This document shows, piece by piece, positions 38,615 to 47,462 of a stretch of DNA of 64,000 nt. Made by a program: the position numbers and the translations under genes. The stretch's first letter is position 1. Every line of letters begins with the position of its first letter. The stretch is from Agromyces tardus (GTDB lineage Bacteria > Actinomycetota > Actinomycetes > Actinomycetales > Microbacteriaceae). The notes under the pieces were generated by a model that searched no databases, was not told the origin of the DNA, and saw only the letters and a program-made list of their open reading frames with translations. The stretch lies in contig NZ_RHHB01000008.1 of NCBI RefSeq assembly GCF_003710805.1, positions 32,494 through 96,493 on the forward strand, written 5' to 3'.

Positions 38615-41191
38615 GTGCCGCGCACGGATCTGACGCGCGCGGAGGCAGAGGCGCGCGCCGCGATCGTCGGGGAGCCCTCCTACGAGGTCACGCTCGACCT
38701 CACGGCGCCCGGCGGATCGTTCCGGTCCGAGACGGTCGTGCGCTTCCGCGCCACGCCCGGCTCCTCGACGTTCATCGAGGCGACGTCGAGCGCCCTCGAC
38801 GAGGTCGTGCTCAACGGGCGCGCCCTCGACGCGGCATCCGTCACCGACGGCTGGCGCATCGCCCTCGACGGGCTCGAGGCCGAGAACGAGCTGCGGGTCG
38901 TGGGCGCCTTCGCGTACACCAACTCCGGCGAGGGCCTGCACCGGTTCACCGACCCCGTCGACGGGGAGACGTACCTCTACACGGAGTTCGCGGTGGCCGA
39001 GGCGAACCGGGTGTACGCCGTGTTCGACCAGCCCGACCTGAAGGCCTCGGTGCGATTCACCATCACCGCGCCGGCACACTGGACGGTGCTGAGCAACGCT
39101 CCCTCTCCTGCGCCGAGCCCGGTCGGCCAGGGCGTGGCGACGTGGGCGTTCGAGACCGGTCCCGTGATCTCGAGCTACATCGTCGCGATCGTCGCGGGGC
39201 CCTACGCCGCCTGGCACGGCAGCGCGACGAGCGTCGACGGACGCGACATCCCCCTCGGGCTCTTCACGCGCGCCTCGCTCGCCGAGTACGCCGAGCCCGA
39301 GGTGATGTTCGGGCTCGTCGAGGCGGGTCTCGCGTTCTACGAGGCCGCGTTCGGCGTGCCGTACCCGTTCGGCAAGTACGACCAGATCTTCGTGCCCGAG
39401 TACAACTGGGGCGCCATGGAGAACGTGGGCGCGGTCACGTTCAACGAGAGCTACCTGTTCCGGGCGCGCGTGCCCGACGCCCGTCGTGAGCAGCGTGCCA
39501 TCGTGGTGCTGCACGAGCTCAGCCACATGTGGTTCGGCAATGCCGTCACGATGCGCTGGTGGAACGACCTCTGGCTCAACGAGTCGTTCGCCACCTGGGC
39601 GTCGACGCTGGCGACGTCGCAGATCACCGAGTTCACGGGCGTCTGGGCGAGGTTCGCGAGCGACGAGAAGACCCACGCCGCCGAGCAGGACCAGTTGCCC
39701 TCGACCCACCCCGTCGTGGCCACCATCGACGACATCGGCGACGTCGAGGTCAACTTCGACGCGATCACCTACGACAAGGGCGCATCGGTGCTCAAGCAGC
39801 TCGTCGCCTGGGTGGGGCTCGACGCGTTCCAGCGCGGCGTGGGCGCCTACCTGTCGGCGCACGCCGGCGGCAACGCCACTCTGCGCGACCTGCTCGACGA
39901 GCTCGAGCGGGCGAGCGGCCGAGACCTCACGCGGTGGTCGCAGCTGTGGCTCGAGACCGCAGGGGTCAACACCCTCCGGCTCGTCGTCGAGGCGGATGCC
40001 GCGGGCACGATCACCGCGGCGCGCATCGAGCAGACGGCCGCCGCCACCCATCCGACGCTGCGGCCGCATCGGGTCGCGATCGGCTCCTACGCCGACCGCG
40101 GCGGACGCCTCGTGCGGGAGCACCGCGTGGAGCTCGACGTCGACGGGCCCACGACCGAGGTCCCCGAACTCGTCGGGCGCAGCCGGCCCGCGCTGTTGCT
40201 CGTGAACGACGACGACCTCACCTACGCGAAGGTGCGGCTCGACGCGCCGTCGTTCCGCACCGCCGTCGACCGGCTCGCCGACATCGACGACCCCGTGGCC
40301 CGGGCCGTGATCCTCGGCTCGGCGTGGGACGCCGTGCGCGACGCGGAGCTCCCCGCGAGCGACTTCGTGCGCCTCGTCGTCTCGAGCGTCGGACACGAGA
40401 CCTCCTCGGCCGCGCGTGGTCTCGCGCTCGACCGCGTGGAGCTCGCCGTCGGCCGCTACCTCGCCGACGGCCATCGTGACGAGCTCGCCGGTGAGGCGGG
40501 CGACACGATCTGGGCGCTCGCCGAGCTCGCGGAGCCCGGTTCCGACGCCCAGCTCCAGTTCGTCAAGGCGTTCACGCGCCTCGCCGCGACGGCCGCCCAC
40601 GCCGACGTGCTCGGGAGCCTGCTCGTGGGCGAGATCCGCCTGGACGGGCTCGAGGTCGACCTCGACCTGCGCTGGGAGATCGTGACGGCGCGGGCGGCGC
40701 TGGGAGCGGCATCCGATGAGGAGATCGCCGACGCGCTCGCCCTCGACGACACCGCCAAGGGTCGCCAGCTCGCCGAGACCGCGCGAGCCGCACGCCCCGA
40801 CCAGGCGGTGAAGGATGCCGCGTGGTGTCGCGTCGCGACCGACACGGCCCTCTCGAACGACCTCGCTCGCGCGATCGCGCTCGGGTGGCGTCGATCGCGG
40901 CCCGTCGAGCTGCTCGCCTCGACGGTCACGGACTACTTCGCGATGCTGCAGCACGCCTGGTCGTCGCGGAGCTTCTCGATGGCGTCGCTCATCGTGTCGC
41001 GCCTCTACCCGTCGCCGCTCGTGTCCGAGGAGCTCGCCGCGGTCACCCGTGAGTGGCTCACTGCGAACCCGGAGCCGGCGCCGCTGCACCGGCTCGTCGC
41101 GGAGCAGCTGTCCGAGCTCGAGCGGGCGCTCGCGGCTCGCGCGTGCGATGCGGCCGCGCTCGCCGAAGCCACGTCGGAGTCCGATGGCTGA
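38615..41191 (+). CDS. aminopeptidase N paralogue (second of the pair)
   Basis: This 858-residue M1 aminopeptidase is similar to the upstream gene along its whole length. GAMEN is at 266-270, HELSH at 300-304 and the third zinc ligand Glu323 (NESFAT), so catalysis should be intact. The GTG at 38615 uses GGAGGGG, which lies in the last codons of the first pepN; only one base separates stop and start. The copies differ in details near the active site (NAGAMEN versus NWGAMEN, HELAH versus HELSH, NESFAEWAS versus NESFATWAS), suggesting different peptide preferences. The C-terminus ends in an acidic tail. Confidence 0.93.
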   Translation: MPRTDLTRAEAEARAAIVGEPSYEVTLDLTAPGGSFRSETVVRFRATPGSSTFIEATSSALDEVVLNGRALDAASVTDGWRIALDGLEAENELRVVGAFAYTNSGEGLHRFTDPVDGETYLYTEFAVAEANRVYAVFDQPDLKASVRFTITAPAHWTVLSNAPSPAPSPVGQGVATWAFETGPVISSYIVAIVAGPYAAWHGSATSVDGRDIPLGLFTRASLAEYAEPEVMFGLVEAGLAFYEAAFGVPYPFGKYDQIFVPEYNWGAMENVGAVTFNESYLFRARVPDARREQRAIVVLHELSHMWFGNAVTMRWWNDLWLNESFATWASTLATSQITEFTGVWARFASDEKTHAAEQDQLPSTHPVVATIDDIGDVEVNFDAITYDKGASVLKQLVAWVGLDAFQRGVGAYLSAHAGGNATLRDLLDELERASGRDLTRWSQLWLETAGVNTLRLVVEADAAGTITAARIEQTAAATHPTLRPHRVAIGSYADRGGRLVREHRVELDVDGPTTEVPELVGRSRPALLLVNDDDLTYAKVRLDAPSFRTAVDRLADIDDPVARAVILGSAWDAVRDAELPASDFVRLVVSSVGHETSSAARGLALDRVELAVGRYLADGHRDELAGEAGDTIWALAELAEPGSDAQLQFVKAFTRLAATAAHADVLGSLLVGEIRLDGLEVDLDLRWEIVTARAALGAASDEEIADALALDDTAKGRQLAETARAARPDQAVKDAAWCRVATDTALSNDLARAIALGWRRSRPVELLASTVTDYFAMLQHAWSSRSFSMASLIVSRLYPSPLVSEELAAVTREWLTANPEPAPLHRLVAEQLSELERALAARACDAAALAEATSESDG

Positions 41192-41287
41192 ACGCGGCCT
41201 CCGTTCGCCTCGGTGGTCGCCGACCCGGTGTCCGCCGGCCGTGTGTCGGCCTGTGCCCTCGCTCAGGCTCGGGCGGCGACGCGTCGC

Positions 41288-41293
41288 TACACT
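41288..41293 (+). promoter_or_regulatory. -10 element of mscS
   Basis: TACACT ends nine bases before ATG 41302, so the leader would be at most a few bases long. Confidence 0.45.
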
Positions 41294-41301
41294 TGCGAAC
41301 C

Positions 41302-42405
41302 ATGCTCCGAACTGAGGAACCGGCCGCGGGCACCCCGACCGACTTCTGGGGATCGATCGTGGCGTACTGGACCGAGAACTGGGACGTCTTCGTCGGCAAC
41401 ACGATCGCGGTCATCGCGATCGTGCTCATCGCGCTGCTCGTGCGGTGGATCCTGCACTTCGTGATCAACCGCGTCGTGACCCAGATCGTCACGGGCGTCA
41501 AGCGCAAGCAGGACGTGACCGACACGCAGGCGCTGAACGCCTCGCCGCTCGCTGCGGTGCGGCTGGTGCAGCGCACCCGCACGCTCGGCTCGGTGCTCAC
41601 GAACATCGTGAACGTCACCCTGTTCATCGTGGTCGTGCTGCTCATCGTGAACGTCATCAACCCGCAGATCCTCGGCTCGTTCGCGCTGCTGTCCGCGGCG
41701 ATCGGCGCGGGCCTCGGCTTCGGCGCGCAGAACATCGTCAAGGACGGCCTCAACGGCATGTTCATGGTCGTCGAAGACCAGCTCGGCGTCGGCGACATCG
41801 TCGACCTGGGGTTCGCCACCGGCATCGTCGAGGAGGTCAAGATCCGCGTCACGAAGGTGCGCGACGTGAACGGCACGCTCTGGTTCGTGCGCAACGGCGA
41901 GATCCTGCGCGTCGGCAACATGTCGCAGGGGTGGGCGCGCATCATCGTCGACGTCTCCGTGCCCACCGAGGCCGATATCGACGAGGTCGAGTCCGCCATG
42001 CTCCGCACCGCGAGCGAGCTCGCGCAGACGAGCAAGTGGCGCTCGCGCGTGCTCGAGAAGCCCGAGGTGTGGGGCCTCGAGTCGATCTCCGACGACCACA
42101 TGGTGATCCGCCTCGTCATGAAGGTGCGCACGTCCGCGAAGGACGACGTCGCGCGGGAGTTGCGGATGCGGCTGAAGCGCGCCCTCGACGAACTCGAGGT
42201 GCGCATGCCGAGCCTCGGCAGCGTGGTCCTGAGCGGGTTCGACGGAGCCACCCGGATCAAGGGCGCGAAGCCGCCGAAGACCGCACCGAGCTCGGTGGTC
42301 GAGTCCGGCTCGGGCTCGGGCTACGGGGTGGCGACGAAGACGAAGCCCCGCGCGCCGCGTGCGCCGCGCCTGCAGAGCCCGCCGACCGCAGGAGACACCC
42401 CGTGA
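41302..42405 (+). CDS. MscS-type mechanosensitive channel
   Basis: This 367-residue small-conductance mechanosensitive channel has three membrane helices (about 28-55, 95-118 and 122-145); the last holds the glycine/alanine-rich pore helix SAAIGAGLGFGAQNIVKD. The cytoplasmic beta domain follows (LGVGDIVDLGFATGIVEEVKIRVTKVRDVNGTLWFVRNGEI) and then a hydrophilic tail. These channels release solutes upon hypo-osmotic shock. The start is near-leaderless, with TACACT upstream. The stop overlaps the GTG of the truncated haemoglobin gene by four bases (42402-42405), so the two proteins are made together. Confidence 0.92.
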   Translation: MLRTEEPAAGTPTDFWGSIVAYWTENWDVFVGNTIAVIAIVLIALLVRWILHFVINRVVTQIVTGVKRKQDVTDTQALNASPLAAVRLVQRTRTLGSVLTNIVNVTLFIVVVLLIVNVINPQILGSFALLSAAIGAGLGFGAQNIVKDGLNGMFMVVEDQLGVGDIVDLGFATGIVEEVKIRVTKVRDVNGTLWFVRNGEILRVGNMSQGWARIIVDVSVPTEADIDEVESAMLRTASELAQTSKWRSRVLEKPEVWGLESISDDHMVIRLVMKVRTSAKDDVARELRMRLKRALDELEVRMPSLGSVVLSGFDGATRIKGAKPPKTAPSSVVESGSGSGYGVATKTKPRAPRAPRLQSPPTAGDTP

Positions 42406-42866
42406 CCGACCAGGCGAACACCGCGGCATCCGGTCGCCCGCAGCCCGCAGGCGTCCCGCTGCAGGACGGCCGGGACGGCCCCGCCCTCGGGCCGTCGTTC
42501 TACGAGACGGTGGGCGGGCGCGAGACGTTCGAACGCCTCGTGGCGGAGTTCTACCGCGGCGTGGCCGACGACCCCGTGCTGCGGCCCATGTATCCCGAGG
42601 AGGACCTCGGGCCTGCCGCCGAACGCCTCACCATGTTCCTCGAGCAGTACTGGGGCGGCCCGGGCACGTACAGCGCGCAGCGCGGCCACCCCCGCCTGCG
42701 CATGCGCCACCTCCCGTTCAAGGTCAACCCCGAGGCGCGCGATCGCTGGCTCGCGCACATGCGGCACGCGGTCGACACGCTCGACCTGCCCCCGATCGCC
42801 GAGACGACGCTGTGGGACTACCTGCAGCGCGCCGCGTTCGCCATGGTCAACACGTTCGAGGAGTAG
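42402..42866 (+). CDS. group II truncated haemoglobin (TrHbO)
   Basis: This 154-residue haem protein has a 30-residue disordered N-terminal extension before the 2-on-2 globin fold (SFYETVGGRETFERLVAEFYRGVADDPVLRPMYPEEDL). Proximal His103 is in RMRHLPFKV and the group II Trp is Trp116 (RDRWLAHM). Group II globins bind O2 tightly and are linked to respiration and peroxide or NO chemistry. The GTG overlaps the mscS stop as GTGA, with GGAGACACCCC upstream inside mscS. The mscS partnership is noteworthy. It is convergent with the NTF2-like gene. Confidence 0.92.
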   Translation: MTDQANTAASGRPQPAGVPLQDGRDGPALGPSFYETVGGRETFERLVAEFYRGVADDPVLRPMYPEEDLGPAAERLTMFLEQYWGGPGTYSAQRGHPRLRMRHLPFKVNPEARDRWLAHMRHAVDTLDLPPIAETTLWDYLQRAAFAMVNTFEE

Positions 42867-42921
42867 CCGGGCCGGGTGACTTCGGATCGTCGACGGATCG
42901 TCGTCGGGTCGCGGTCGGGGG

Positions 42922-43332
42922 TCAGGGCGAGTCGTCGCTCGCCGACGTGTCGCCATGCCGGTGGGCGACCCGCCACTGCCCTTCCTCGCGGCGATAGACC
43001 TGCGTCACGCGGAGCCGGTAGTCCCGGGGCTCGCCGTCGACGGAGACCCGAGTGTGCTCGTACCCGACGGTGTACGCGAGGTCGCCCACGACGTCGGCCG
43101 CGACGAGCTCGTAGGAGAAGTGCGTGCAGTCGGAGAAGGTGGCCGCCAGTCTGCGGAAGAGCGCACCGACCTCCTCCTGCCCGGCGCCCGACATCCAGGC
43201 GCCGAACAGCGTGACCGGTTCGCGACGAGTCCAGACGGCGAGCCTCGGCCCGGCATCGCCGTTGTGCAGCGCGACCTCCGCGTCATGGAGACGAGTTGCG
43301 ACCCAGTCCAGGAACTCCTGCCGATCGTCCAT
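42922..43332 (-). CDS. NTF2-like (SnoaL/DUF4440-type) protein
   Basis: This 136-residue cone-shaped NTF2-fold protein is suggested by the pattern of an N-terminal helix (DDRQEFLDWVATRLHDAEVALHNGD), VTLFGAWMSG, a second helix (EEVGALFRRLAATF) and four beta strands including LRVTQVYRREEGQWRVAHRHGD, typical of SnoaL-like and calcium/calmodulin-kinase association-type domains. Such proteins may be enzymes or binding proteins; no catalytic residues can be assigned. ATG 43332 follows GGAGGTGCGC. It diverges from the flavoprotein gene, 162 bases away, and is convergent with the globin gene. Confidence 0.85.
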   Translation of the reverse strand: MDDRQEFLDWVATRLHDAEVALHNGDAGPRLAVWTRREPVTLFGAWMSGAGQEEVGALFRRLAATFSDCTHFSYELVAADVVGDLAYTVGYEHTRVSVDGEPRDYRLRVTQVYRREEGQWRVAHRHGDTSASDDSP

Positions 43333-43494
43333 TGCGCACCTCCGCGAGCCGTCCGGCGCGCGGGTGCCGCACACCCGGGAGGCCGGGTCCCACTCGATTC
43401 AAGCCCTCCCAGCCCGGCGACGGCAACAAGCGGATTCCGCCCGGCCTCAGCCCCTAAGGTGAGAACGACCGCCCGTGACGAAGGAGCCACGCCC

Positions 43495-45144
43495 ATGCCC
43501 GACACCGCCGACGCCATCATCGTCGGAGCCGGCCTCTCCGGCCTCGTTGCCGCCTCCGAGCTCGTCGACGCAGGCAAGCGCGTGGTCATCGTCGACCAGG
43601 AGCCCGAGGCGAGCCTCGGCGGCCAGGCGTGGTGGTCGTTCGGCGGACTGTTCCTCGTCGACTCCCCCGAGCAGCGCCGACTGGGCGTGCACGACTCGCT
43701 CGAACTCGCCCGGCAGGATTGGGAGGGCACCGCCGGCTTCGACCGCGACGACGACGAGTGGGGACGGCGATGGGCCGAGGCCTACCTCGAGTTCGCCGCG
43801 GGCGAGAAGCGCGAGTGGCTGCACGGCAAGGGCGTGCGGTTCTTCCCCATCGTCGGCTGGGCGGAGCGCGGCGCCGGCACGGCCACGGGCCACGGCAACT
43901 CGGTGCCCCGGTTCCACATCACGTGGGGCACGGGCCCGGGCGTGCTCGCACCGTTCATCGCGCGCGTGCAGGCGGGCGCGGCCGCGGGCCTCGTGACGTT
44001 GGTGCACCGCCACCGCGTCGACGAACTCGTCGTCGAGGGCGGCGCCGTGGTCGGCGTGCGCGGGGCGGTGCTCGCGCCCGATGACGTGGCGCGCGGCGCG
44101 GCGAGCAATCGCGACGAGACAGGCCACTTCGAGCTGCGCGCCCCGGCCGTCGTCGTCGCCTCCGGGGGCATCGGCGGCAACCACGACCTCGTGCGCGCGG
44201 CGTGGCCGGCACGGATGGGCGAGCCACCGAAGCACATGCTCTCGGGCGTGCCGGCGCACGTCGACGGCCGCATGCTCGGCATCGCCGCGGCATCCGGTGC
44301 CCGGCTCGTCAACGGCGACCGCATGTGGCACTACACCGAGGGCATCACGAACCACGACCCCGTCTGGCCCATGCACGGCATCCGCATCCTGCCCGGCCCG
44401 TCGTCGCTGTGGTTCGACGCGACGGGCAAGCGGATGCCGGTGCCGCTCTTCCCCGGATTCGACACGCTCGGCACGCTCGAGCACATCGCCGCGACCGGCC
44501 ACGACCATTCGTGGTTCGTGCTGACGCAGAAGATCATCGAGAAGGAGTTCGCGCTCTCGGGGAGCGAGCAGAACCCCGACCTCACCGGCAAGGACCTGCG
44601 GCTGCTCGCCGAGCGGCTCGGCTCGGGCGCTCCCGGGCCCGTGGAGCGGTTCAAGGAGCGCGGCGTGGACTTCGTCGTCGCCGACACGCTGCCGGAGCTC
44701 CTGCACGGCATGCGCGCGCTCGACCCCGACGGGCTGCTCGACACCGGCAACGTCGAGCGTGAGATCGCCGCCCGCGATCGCGAGGTCGACCACGAGTTCT
44801 CGAAGGACCTGCAGCTCACCGCGGTGCGCGGCGCCCGACGGTACCGAGGCGACAAGCTCATCCGCGTCGCCTCGCCGCATCGCATCCTCGACCCGAAGGC
44901 CGGGCCGCTCATCGCGGTGAAGCTGCACATCCTGACCCGCAAGAGCCTCGGCGGCATCCAGACCGACCTGGAGTCGCGCGCGCTCGGCGCCGACGGCACG
45001 CCCGTGCCGGGCCTGTACGCGGTCGGCGAGGCGGCCGGGTTCGGCGGCGGTGGCGTGCACGGCTACCGGGCCCTCGAGGGCACCTTCCTGGGCGGCTGCC
45101 TCTTCACGGGGCGCGCGGCGGGGCGGTCGATCGCCGCGCGCTGA
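43495..45144 (+). CDS. FAD-binding dehydrogenase (KstD-like flavoprotein)
   Basis: This 549-residue flavoprotein has an N-terminal dinucleotide-binding motif (AIIVGAGLSGLVAASEL, 8-24), a conserved GGQAWWSFGGLFLV block, ASGGIGGNHDLVRAAW, and a C-terminal FAD loop GLYAVGEAAGFGGGGVHGYRALEGTFLGG. The whole-length pattern and size match the actinobacterial FAD-binding dehydrogenase group related to 3-ketosteroid delta-1-dehydrogenase and fumarate reductase flavoproteins. The substrate is unknown and no steroid genes are nearby. AAGGAG precedes ATG 43495. The region after its stop contains a TGACGCG/CGCGTCA inverted pair (45142-45148 with 45178-45184). Confidence 0.88.
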   Translation: MPDTADAIIVGAGLSGLVAASELVDAGKRVVIVDQEPEASLGGQAWWSFGGLFLVDSPEQRRLGVHDSLELARQDWEGTAGFDRDDDEWGRRWAEAYLEFAAGEKREWLHGKGVRFFPIVGWAERGAGTATGHGNSVPRFHITWGTGPGVLAPFIARVQAGAAAGLVTLVHRHRVDELVVEGGAVVGVRGAVLAPDDVARGAASNRDETGHFELRAPAVVVASGGIGGNHDLVRAAWPARMGEPPKHMLSGVPAHVDGRMLGIAAASGARLVNGDRMWHYTEGITNHDPVWPMHGIRILPGPSSLWFDATGKRMPVPLFPGFDTLGTLEHIAATGHDHSWFVLTQKIIEKEFALSGSEQNPDLTGKDLRLLAERLGSGAPGPVERFKERGVDFVVADTLPELLHGMRALDPDGLLDTGNVEREIAARDREVDHEFSKDLQLTAVRGARRYRGDKLIRVASPHRILDPKAGPLIAVKLHILTRKSLGGIQTDLESRALGADGTPVPGLYAVGEAAGFGGGGVHGYRALEGTFLGGCLFTGRAAGRSIAAR

Positions 45145-45229
45145 CGCGCTCGCTGGAGCGCCGCGCGCTGGCGGGCTCGCGTCACGCGCCGCGCGCCGAT
45201 CGGCTCGCGGGCCTCGCCGCCGGGCTCCG

Positions 45230-45910
45230 CTACGCCTTGAGCGTCCACGGCTTGCGCCGCACGAGCACGTGCCCGCGGCGCGAGCTCAGCCGCGTCCACG
45301 GCCCGGTCTCGAAGATCGAGATCGTGTCGTCGCCGAGGAATCCCAGGCTGTACGCGGCGAACGCCGCGCCCGCCGGGATGTACTCGAGGTTCGGGATGCC
45401 GCGGCCCCACACCTCGGAGCGCACGCGCTGCACGAGTTGCTCCCCCGTGCCGGTGGGCACGGCGGCGGCGACCTCCTCGATGCCGGCGCGGGCCGCGGAC
45501 TCGAGCGTCGCGGCATCCGTCTGCCCGAGCGGCCGCCAGCCACCGCGTGGCGGCGAGATGCCCGCCCACGTGACCGTGTTGACCTCGGGCGGCCGCGACA
45601 TCGAGACGGGGCGCGACTCGTCGTCGTCGCCGAGGGCGCCGCGAGCGCGCACGATGCGCTCGACGAGCGACCGCATGGGCACCACGGAGTCGAACTCCTC
45701 GGTGTCGGCGAGCGCGAAGGTGCGCAGGCCGAGCACGGTGGGGCTCTCGTCGAGGATGCCCCGTGGATAGAGGATCGCGGTGTACACCGCGAGGATGCCG
45801 CTGCCCGCGACGAGTCGCACCGAACCGTCCTCGACGCGACCGGCGCGCTGCAGGTAGGTGTGCAGGTCGCCGAGGGACAGGCTGTCGGCGAGCGTGATTT
45901 GCTGGACCAT
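45230..45910 (-). CDS. conserved-type hypothetical protein
   Basis: This 226-residue soluble protein starts MVQQITLADSLSLGDLHTYLQRAGRVEDGSVRLVAGSGILAVYTAILYPRGI and ends with a basic strand HVLVRRKPWTLKA. Visible traits are an alternating strand/helix pattern, a proline/tryptophan stretch (WAGISPPRGGWRPLG) and a helical EEVAAAVPTGTGEQLVQRVRSEVWG segment. I do not recognise the family and see no catalytic signature or membrane helix. The gene diverges from tesB; a minus-strand TAGTCT (45920-45925) overlaps tesB's TAGACT, so both promoters share bases. The start has GGAG within three bases of the ATG, consistent with a near-leaderless transcript. Confidence 0.75.
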   Translation of the reverse strand: MVQQITLADSLSLGDLHTYLQRAGRVEDGSVRLVAGSGILAVYTAILYPRGILDESPTVLGLRTFALADTEEFDSVVPMRSLVERIVRARGALGDDDESRPVSMSRPPEVNTVTWAGISPPRGGWRPLGQTDAATLESAARAGIEEVAAAVPTGTGEQLVQRVRSEVWGRGIPNLEYIPAGAAFAAYSLGFLGDDTISIFETGPWTRLSSRRGHVLVRRKPWTLKA

Positions 45911-45918
45911 CTCCTGTC

Positions 45919-45925
45919 TAGACTA
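45919..45925. promoter_or_regulatory. overlapping divergent -10 elements (unknown gene / tesB)
   Basis: TAGACT (plus, 45919-45924) and TAGTCT (minus, 45925-45920) overlap by five bases. The minus copy lies nine bases from ATG 45910; the plus copy would give tesB a leader of about 75 bases. Confidence 0.4.
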
Positions 45926-46005
45926 CCGAGTGAGCGCCGCGGCCCCCGCCGCTTGGTGCCCGCCGGCGGGCGGTTCGGCGGCCGACCGACCCACACGGAG
46001 GAACG

Positions 46006-46887
46006 ATGAACGGTCCCATCGACGGCCTGCTGAGCACCCTGCGCCTCACCGACACGGGCGCCCGCACCACCGAGGACATCTTCACGGGCCCCTCGCAGTG
46101 GATGCCGCTCGGCCGGGTCTTCGGCGGGCAGGTGCTCGCGCAGTCGCTCACGGCCGCGATGCACACGGTTCCCGTCGAGCGCACCATCCACTCGATGCAC
46201 GGCTACTTCCTGAGGCCCGGCGACGTGGAGCATCCGATCACCTTCGCCGTCGACCGCCTGCACGACGGCCGATCGTTCTCGACGCGGCGCACGCACGCCT
46301 ACCAGCACGGCGAGCCGATCCTCTCGCTCATCGCCTCGTTCCAGACCGCCGACGACGGCCTCGACCACCAGTTCGACATGCCAGACGACCTGCCCGACCC
46401 CGATTCCCTCCCGAGCACCGCCGACGTGCTCGGCCATCTCGACCATGACGTCGCGCGCTACTGGTCGAGCGAGCGCGCGTTCGACGTGCGCCACATCCCG
46501 TCGCCCGTGTACCTCTCGGTCGAGGGCGAGCGGATGCCGCGACAGGCCGTCTGGATGAAGGCCTTCGGCCGGCTGCCCGACGACCCCCGCCAGCATCGCG
46601 CCGCACTGGCCTACGCGAGCGACTACTCGATCCTCGAGCCGGTGCTCCGGGCCCACGGTGTCGCGTGGGCGACACCCGGACTGCGCGTCGCGAGCCTCGA
46701 CCACGCGATGTGGTGGCATCGCGACGCGCGGGTCGACGAGTGGCTGCTGTTCACCACCGAGTCGCCCTCGGCGAGCGGCGGGCGGGGTCTCTCGCTGGGG
46801 CGCATCTACACGCGCGACGGTCGGCTCATCGCGAGCGTGGCCCAGGAGGGCATGGTGCGGGTGCCCGAGCCCCGCGCCTTCGACTGA
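46006..46887 (+). CDS. tesB: acyl-CoA thioesterase II
   Basis: This 293-residue double-hotdog thioesterase hydrolyses acyl-CoA to free fatty acid and CoA. Signatures are RVFGGQVLAQSLTAAMHTV, IHSMHGYFLRPGDVEHPITFAVDRLHDGRSFSTRR, ASFQ, and the C-terminal SLDHAMWWHRD with the catalytic aspartate. GGAGGAACG precedes ATG 46006. It forms a functional set with the beta-oxidation genes near 3-6 kb, though it is far away. It is followed, after 110 bases, by the Rieske protein gene on the same strand. Confidence 0.95.
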   Translation: MNGPIDGLLSTLRLTDTGARTTEDIFTGPSQWMPLGRVFGGQVLAQSLTAAMHTVPVERTIHSMHGYFLRPGDVEHPITFAVDRLHDGRSFSTRRTHAYQHGEPILSLIASFQTADDGLDHQFDMPDDLPDPDSLPSTADVLGHLDHDVARYWSSERAFDVRHIPSPVYLSVEGERMPRQAVWMKAFGRLPDDPRQHRAALAYASDYSILEPVLRAHGVAWATPGLRVASLDHAMWWHRDARVDEWLLFTTESPSASGGRGLSLGRIYTRDGRLIASVAQEGMVRVPEPRAFD

Positions 46888-46997
46888 ACGCGACTGGGCG
46901 ATTCCTGTGCAATGCCGTGTCGCGGAGCGGCGGTGGCACAGAATGGGCAGACGTGCCGCGACCCGCGCGGCGCATCGACCCGGGAGGCAGCACGACG

Positions 46998-47456
46998 ATG
47001 ACGGAAGCCACGGATCTCACCCGCCGCGCGGCGCTCGCGTTCGGCGGGGTCGGCGCGGTCGGCAGCGCCCTCGTGCTCGCCGGATGCGCGCCCACGGCAG
47101 GCTCCTCGAGCGACGGCGGGTCGGCCGGGTCCGGGTCGGGCCAGGCCCCCGCTTCCGACGTCGCCGGCCAGGACGTCGCGGCACTCGCCGACATCCCGGT
47201 GGGCGGCAGCATCGATGCCACGATCGGCGGGGAGCCGGTGCTCCTCTCGCAGCCCACGGCCGGCACGGTCGTCGCGTTCAGCGCGATCTGCACGCACCAG
47301 GGGTGCGTCGTCGCCGCGGCGGGGTCGCAGTTCGAGTGCCCGTGCCACGGTTCGGTGTTCGACGCCGCCACGGGCGCGGTCGAGCAGGGCCCGGCGCCGA
47401 AGCCGCTTCCCCAGGTCGCGGTGTCCGTCGACGGCGACCGAGTGATCGCCGGCTGA
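46998..47456 (+). CDS. Rieske [2Fe-2S] lipoprotein, Tat-type
   Basis: This 152-residue exported iron-sulfur protein has a short twin-arginine signal (LTRRAALAFGG), a lipobox LVLAGC with Cys30, a glycine/serine linker, then a Rieske fold. Cys98-x-His100 (CTHQGC) and Cys114-x2-His117 (CPCHGS) bind the cluster, and Cys103 and Cys116 can form the usual disulfide. It is a membrane-tethered electron carrier facing outward. GGGAGG precedes ATG 46998. The DUF2231 membrane protein gene starts six bases after its stop, so the two probably work together in an electron-transfer module. Confidence 0.92.
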   Translation: MTEATDLTRRAALAFGGVGAVGSALVLAGCAPTAGSSSDGGSAGSGSGQAPASDVAGQDVAALADIPVGGSIDATIGGEPVLLSQPTAGTVVAFSAICTHQGCVVAAAGSQFECPCHGSVFDAATGAVEQGPAPKPLPQVAVSVDGDRVIAG

Positions 47457-47462
47457 CGCGCC

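Noticed and set aside
45142..45184. Strong terminator after the KstD-like gene
   Set aside because: The TGACGCG/CGCGTCA pair is separated by 29 bases and the first arm includes the stop codon; too loose to call with confidence.
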